A program made the translations under genes and the position numbers. Shown piece by piece: positions 59,621-64,000 of a stretch of DNA of 64,000 bases. The stretch's first letter is position 1. Each line of letters begins with the position of its first letter. This DNA comes from Lepturacanthus savala (Eukaryota; Chordata; Actinopteri; Scombriformes; Trichiuridae): the NCBI GenBank assembly GCA_030544235.1, contig CM060477.1, forward strand, positions 6,592,934-6,656,933. Reading direction: 5' to 3'. The notes below the pieces were generated by a model. That model did no database searches. It saw only the letters and a list, made by a program, of their open reading frames with translations, and was not told the origin of the DNA.

Positions 59621-60388
59621 ACAATTCTCATGAGAAGCGCAGATTATTTCAATCCACCCACGCCTCGTCACGCTGGCGCTGGTGGATTCACAGTCTGCAG
59701 CGATTCCACAGAGGCCTGCAGGCAGACCAGCAAGGCAGACCCGTGTCTGATGAACTGGTCAGACTGGGACAACCCGCTATCTTATTATATAGTATGATTA
59801 AGGTGCGATGGTCAGTTTTTTTACATTAATTAAATGAAATGCAAGATTTTGACAGCCCTAGTTATTACACTATGCGTTATAGAGCGTTATATGTGTGATC
59901 CCTGGTGTGTTAAAATTCAAACACTCTTTCTCCAGAGTGGTGGACTCTACCTTTAAATCCACTGAAAGCACAGAGCAGCCCTGGAGGACAGATGACCCAT
60001 TTACTGGCTTGGTGTGTTTATGCGTGTCGCAGCACGCACACGCGCACACACATATGCGTTGCTTTGACTTTTCAGCAGCGGCTTTTTCCATTGGCCTCTC
60101 TCCCAGCTGAGCTGTTGAAGCACGTTGTTACACCAACTAAACAGAGCCTGAAACACACTAACAATGTGTGTTAAACTAAGGGAAACGAGCTCTTTTTGTG
60201 TCCTAAATGAAGCCTTTATCGTCAAGATAAGGTCAAAGTGTGGGTGTCTGTCAGTCATTTTATCTTATCAAAACTACATGTAAAAGATACTCCAGACACA
60301 TTCTTGGAAAGAAAGCGAAATATCTTTAAAGGTCAAATTGAAAAGCATCTCGCAGGCGTTTCAGCCGAGAGACGTCCGTGCGCCGAGC

Positions 60389-60482
60389 GTGCACGAGCCC
60401 GTGCGGGTGCACGGACCCAAACATGCGGGCGCACACGGTCGGTCCATGCACGGAACATGTGCGCCCACGTTGGCTCGTGCAC
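60389..60482. repeat. CpG-rich nested inverted repeat upstream of coq8a exon 2
   Basis: GTGCACGAGCC (60389-60399) faces GGCTCGTGCAC (60472-60482), an 11-bp perfect pair. Inside it GTGCACGGACC (60407-60417) faces GGTCCATGCAC (60441-60451), ten of eleven paired. The segment is markedly GC- and CpG-rich. Confidence 0.85.
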
Positions 60483-60954
60483 AGAAATAGCTGGCGCAAG
60501 CAACTGCCAGCGGCTTCCAACTCCTCCCTCTTGGTTTGCGCTGCAGTGACATTTTCAGATCCAGGCCTGGATCACCCAGACATACTTCCACAGCATTTCA
60601 TGCATGCACGCAGAGCGTTGCCCCTTTTTTCTGTGGGTGCGCTCGTGTCGGAGAAGGGGGATTGGAGGTCATGGGTATTTTTAGAGAAAGTATTATCTCA
60701 AGATGTGACAGCTGTGCGCTTGTGAGGGTGCACAGGTTTCCATTTGCCTTCTTGTCCATCTGCATAACTGCTCATTGTGTTCCTCTGGTCTTTGACAGTT
60801 TGAGCACACGTTCAGATACGTGACCTCTCCTTCCACACGTCTCTTTTTATACCGTCAGCGTACATCGTGAATCTCTTCACGTCACCAGCTCTGCTTTGTT
60901 GTGGAGAATTGACGTCACTAATGTATTTCTATTTATTCTTTTTTTTGTCTCTAG

Positions 60955-61054
60955 TCCATCATGGCAGGTGATATGATGCTACTGATGCGAGGCCTGGCTA
61001 AGCTGAGCCAGGCGGTGGTGGAAACTCAGAGCAATGCAGTTCGCAGTGGGACGG
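60955..61054 (+). CDS. coq8a: coq8a exon 2 (first coding exon, CDS from 60961)
   Basis: Acceptor TTGTCTCTAG, donor GGGACGG|GTGAGT. The ATG at 60961 has A at -3 and G at +4. It encodes 31 codons plus one base. Confidence 0.93.
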
Positions 61055-62484
61055 GTGAGTTACTACTTTAACTTGAAAAACACAAACGTGTGTTTCCCTG
61101 GTGGTTATTTACATTACTCAACAATAAGTTAGGGATGTTGTTATTTACAGGAGTGCTTTTTTCTATTTGGTCTGTGTTTTAATGAATTGAGTAAAAGTTC
61201 CCTTTGATATTAATGAATGAGAAAAAAAAACACCATTTTCATAGTTTAATATTTATTACCCAAAAATTTATCAAATCCACAGAGTAGTGAAGTAGTGAAT
61301 CTTTCACAGGTCATTGTCACATTATGGAAGTAACACTCTTGCGTGAAAGATAATGTAAGAATGCTGTTAAATATAAAAAAGACTGGTGCTAATAAATCAT
61401 TGTGGAATAAACAAATACATCATTTACATACAGCAATTAAAGGTAATACCTCATTAGGCACTGACATTGACATTTCTTTCTCTAGTCTTTGTTTCTTTCT
61501 GTAGTTATTTTGTAGTGTACTGAAGAACTAAACAGAATCTTCTTTGGTATTTAAAACCCACAGTTCCAGGTGTTGGTGCTGCCGTCCAAAGTGTCCAATC
61601 AGCTGCTGAGCAGGGCCTTTCTGCTGCCATGATGAAAATGCAGGTTAGTGTGTGGGTTTTAATCCTGTAGCGTTTTAAATATCAAGAGTATATTTCCATT
61701 TTTATTTGAGTGAGTGTGTGGTTTTTTCTGTCTAGGAACTCTCTGGCCAGCAGCAGGCCTCTTCCTCCGAGTCAGACTTTGACTTTCCTGAAGACGACGG
61801 CACGTTCTCAGCCTCCGAGTTCAGGGAGGAGGCAGCCGACTTCACAGCAGGTCACCAAGGAAACAGCAGCGAGGGAGCAGCCGATCAGAGCGCAGCAGGG
61901 AGCCACGGTGGTGGGAAACAGTCGTTGTTTGAGGGCTACAAAGATCCCAGCAAACAGTTCAGCAGATCTTACCACCAGGACTCCAGGTAGAAAAAGTCTC
62001 TCACTTAAAAATTGTATAAAATTAATATTTTTTCCCCCTTTCAATCGACTGTTTTAACTCATATCTCAATGCTTTCAATGTTGTTGAAATGTGCTATATG
62101 AATAAACTTGCCTTGCCAGACGTTATGTGGGAAACCCTCACCTGTACAACCTCAGCGTGAACAGACGTGTGTGGGGACAGCTCCCCTGTCATCGTTGGAT
62201 CAGGCCGGTCCGGACCTATCATCAGGACCCGTCCACGGTTGGGGGGCTGACGGCTGAAGACATCGATAAAGCCAGGCAGAGCAAGAGGGCTGAGACCAAA
62301 CCACACAAACAGATGGTAAATCCTGTTTGACTAACACATTCATACAGGAACATGAACGTACCTCTGTACACATTTTAACATGTATTTAGTAATGAATCTC
62401 TATGACTCTGTCTTTAGTTGAGCGAGAGAGCCAGAGAGAGGAAGGTACCGGTGACCCGGCTCAGCAGGCTGGCGAACTTTGGAG
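60961..62484 (+). CDS. coq8a: coq8a (ADCK3), N-terminal part, partial
   Basis: COQ8A is an atypical UbiB-family kinase/ATPase of the mitochondrial matrix face that supports the coenzyme Q biosynthetic complex. Five coding exons (60961-61054, 61564-61643, 61736-61986, 62120-62315, 62418-62484) join in phase to 229 residues plus one base. The N-terminal stretch MAGDMMLLMRGLAKLSQAVV resembles human [20 protein letters not shown]. A basic segment near residues 142-170 (HRWIRPVRTYHQD) matches the human mitochondrial presequence end. Then STVGGLTAEDIDKARQSK and [20 protein letters not shown] match human SPVGGLTAEDIEKARQAK and [20 protein letters not shown]. The KxGQ motif and kinase core lie beyond the right edge. 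COQ8A fits better than COQ8B by these matches. Confidence 0.94.
61564..61643 (+). CDS. coq8a: coq8a exon 3
   Basis: Acceptor CCCACAG, donor ATGCAG|GTTAGT; 80 nt. It encodes VPGVGAAVQSVQSAAEQGLS then AAMMKMQ, similar in layout to human LQSTAVEQIGMFLGKVQG. Confidence 0.9.
61736..61986 (+). CDS. coq8a: coq8a exon 4
   Basis: Acceptor TCTGTCTAG, donor CTCCAG|GTAGAA; 251 nt. It encodes a Ser/Asp/Glu- and Gly-rich linker (SSSESDFDFPEDDGTFSASE), poorly conserved, as in human. Confidence 0.92.
62120..62315 (+). CDS. coq8a: coq8a exon 5
   Basis: Acceptor CCTTGCCAG, donor CAGATG|GTAAAT; 196 nt. It carries the Arg-rich presequence end and the conserved STVGGLTAEDIDKARQSK block, followed by PHKQM. Confidence 0.95.
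62418..62484 (+). CDS. coq8a: coq8a exon 6
   Basis: Acceptor CTGTCTTTAG, donor TTTGGAG|GTAACA; 67 nt. It encodes [20 protein letters not shown] then FG(G), leading into the membrane-associated helix that follows in human (LAVGLGFGALAEVAKK). Confidence 0.95.
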
Positions 62485-64000
62485 GTAACAACTTTCTGTG
62501 ACTCTGAATCTCAGCTGATTTATTGTCTCTTTGTGCGAACTCTACGTAAATGTGCAAGTATCCTAGTAGTAACTGGTCTCTGTCTTTCTATCTGACTATT
62601 TCTATTGCCAGCCTAAGGCCCATGGAGTTTATGAATGAAACTTGATTCACTGAGTGACGCTGACCTGTAGTTTGACCTGATTAGACCACATGGATCAATC
62701 AGCCAATTTAAGGTGGTCTCGTGGAGTTTTCTTCTGCTCATTTATTCGTTTTATGGGCTGCTGCGACACACCTGTCTAAAAACGGGACCCAAGAGTTGTT
62801 CCTTTAATCTTTTTTTTTTAAGTCATTCATGGTGTATAAATCCATTGTTTTTAATATTTTGGTCCCATATTGACCAAAATAATCCTGATAATGATTTTTT
62901 CCATAAACCAGCAGCCCAAGGATTGCGGTTACCATAATTTCTGGACTATTAAGCACACTTGAATTTAAGCCGCACCTACTAAATTTAGAAAGAAAAACAA
63001 AAATGTACATACAGGCTGCACTCAAATGGATATTTACTGTACACAGAAAGATTATTTTTAAAAGTTTTAATTACCGTAATAAAGGTTCATCCTACCACAG
63101 AGGAGGATTGTCGGGACAGAGATGAGCTGTTTGGGGAAAGTTCCCTTTATTCACAAACTCACTGGCCACCCACAAGCAAAAAATAATAATAAACAGTGCA
63201 GCTCCCAGAGCTAAGACCTGGCAGTGATCTAACAAAAAACAAAAGGTTATGACGCTTGACGAGGCAACAGAAATCATCCGTATGTCCTCTCATAGTTCTG
63301 CCATCAGTGTTTTAATGGCTGTCACTGGCAAGGAGAGAAAGAACAGGCACATTACTATAAATCAATCAATCCCCAACAATCCCATAAGGTCTCAACCCCC
63401 TTCTTGTGACTACGCTGCACTCGTCTCCCATATCATAAATATGGTAAATGCATTTTTCTGAAAAGTTTGGAGGATTATAGCCTGGAAATATGTAAATTTT
63501 TTATACTTATATTTTAGGTAAGTTATTAAAATAACATAGAATTAATAAATACAATCTTCAGTCAAAGTTTCCTCATTTTTCTTTTATATAGTTTTGTATT
63601 ATATACCTACTCTGAGGACTTTGTTGGGTTTTTAGGTTATAAATGGATTGTAAAATCAAGCATTGTTTGGTTGGTTATTTTAATAAGTTGAGCAGATGAG
63701 CCATTAAACAAACCATATGTGATTTGTTGCAAACAAAGAGGCATTCTACAGTGGAACTAAAACGGCAAAGCTGAGGTGTTTCTCCATGTTGACAGTAGAA
63801 ATATTTACAAGGTGTTGTTAAAGGGAGGGGTAAAAGGCCGCGGCCTCAATCCGTCCTTCACTTTCCTGTAATGTTTGCAGGACAGAGCTATGCAGGTTTA
63901 CCCTTCACCGTCACTGTGCATGGGGACAGTTTATTTCCAGTTATCTGCTCCTGATACCGAACGATGGAAAAAAACAACTGTCTTTTTAAAGCCTGTAAGA
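62485..64000 (+). other. coq8a intron 6, right edge
   Basis: No further coq8a exon recognised to the end of the window. A fragment with GGTTACCATAATTTCTGGAC and CACACTTGAATTTAAGCCGC (62926-63080) resembles a common fish element beginning CCGTAATTTCCGGACTATAA. Confidence 0.6.

Larger units (their letters stand above)
56901..60954 (+). other. coq8a intron 1 (4.05 kb)
   Basis: No coding exon seen. It contains an AC microsatellite (58170-58197), a degraded repeat (59330-59620), and a CpG-rich nested palindrome (60389-60482). Confidence 0.6.

Noticed and set aside
59573..59797. 74-codon plus-strand frame MDKQAAAKTSLAEV...
   Set aside because: Overlaps the end of a degraded fish repeat, with no splice context or recognised homology.

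Overview
This is a stretch of vertebrate nuclear DNA, almost certainly from a ray-finned (teleost) fish. It has GT-AG introns, CpG-rich promoters, long CA/GT and GA/CT microsatellites, and many degenerate fish-type interspersed repeats (hAT-like, Tc1-like and tRNA-headed retroposon families). I see no bacterial operon, CRISPR array or intact virus.

Three protein-coding genes are supported. (1) epb41l2 (protein 4.1G) is on the minus strand. Its first two coding exons are at 611-1200, and a probable noncoding first exon and CpG-rich CCAAT-box promoter are near 19,800-20,100; the rest of the gene lies beyond the left edge. (2) itpkb (inositol-1,4,5-trisphosphate 3-kinase B) is on the plus strand and complete. 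A noncoding first exon ends at 29,077, and eleven coding exons between 34,052 and 51,787 join in phase to a 773-residue protein. (3) coq8a (ADCK3, the mitochondrial atypical kinase for coenzyme Q synthesis) is on the plus strand. A noncoding exon ends at 56,900 and the first five coding exons lie at 60,961-62,484, reaching only the mitochondrial presequence and the start of the mature protein.

Layout: 1-20,100 is epb41l2, mostly one 18.6 kb intron. 20,100-28,400 is the intergenic space between the divergent epb41l2 and itpkb promoters. 28,400-51,787 is itpkb, with a 9.1 kb intron 5. 51,788-56,300 is the itpkb 3' region plus a large AT-rich inverted repeat. 56,300 to the end is coq8a. In human, ITPKB and COQ8A are near neighbours on chromosome 1q42 with PSEN2 between them, and EPB41L2 is on chromosome 6. 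Here PSEN2 is absent from the gap and epb41l2 sits beside itpkb.

The genes do not form one pathway. The most interesting observations are a candidate alternative first exon in itpkb intron 5 that would give a short, membrane-anchored IP3 kinase; a local duplication around itpkb exon 1 in which one copy lacks the CpG-rich exon; uORFs in the itpkb leader; and several strong inverted repeats. I found no convincing wholly new biological system.
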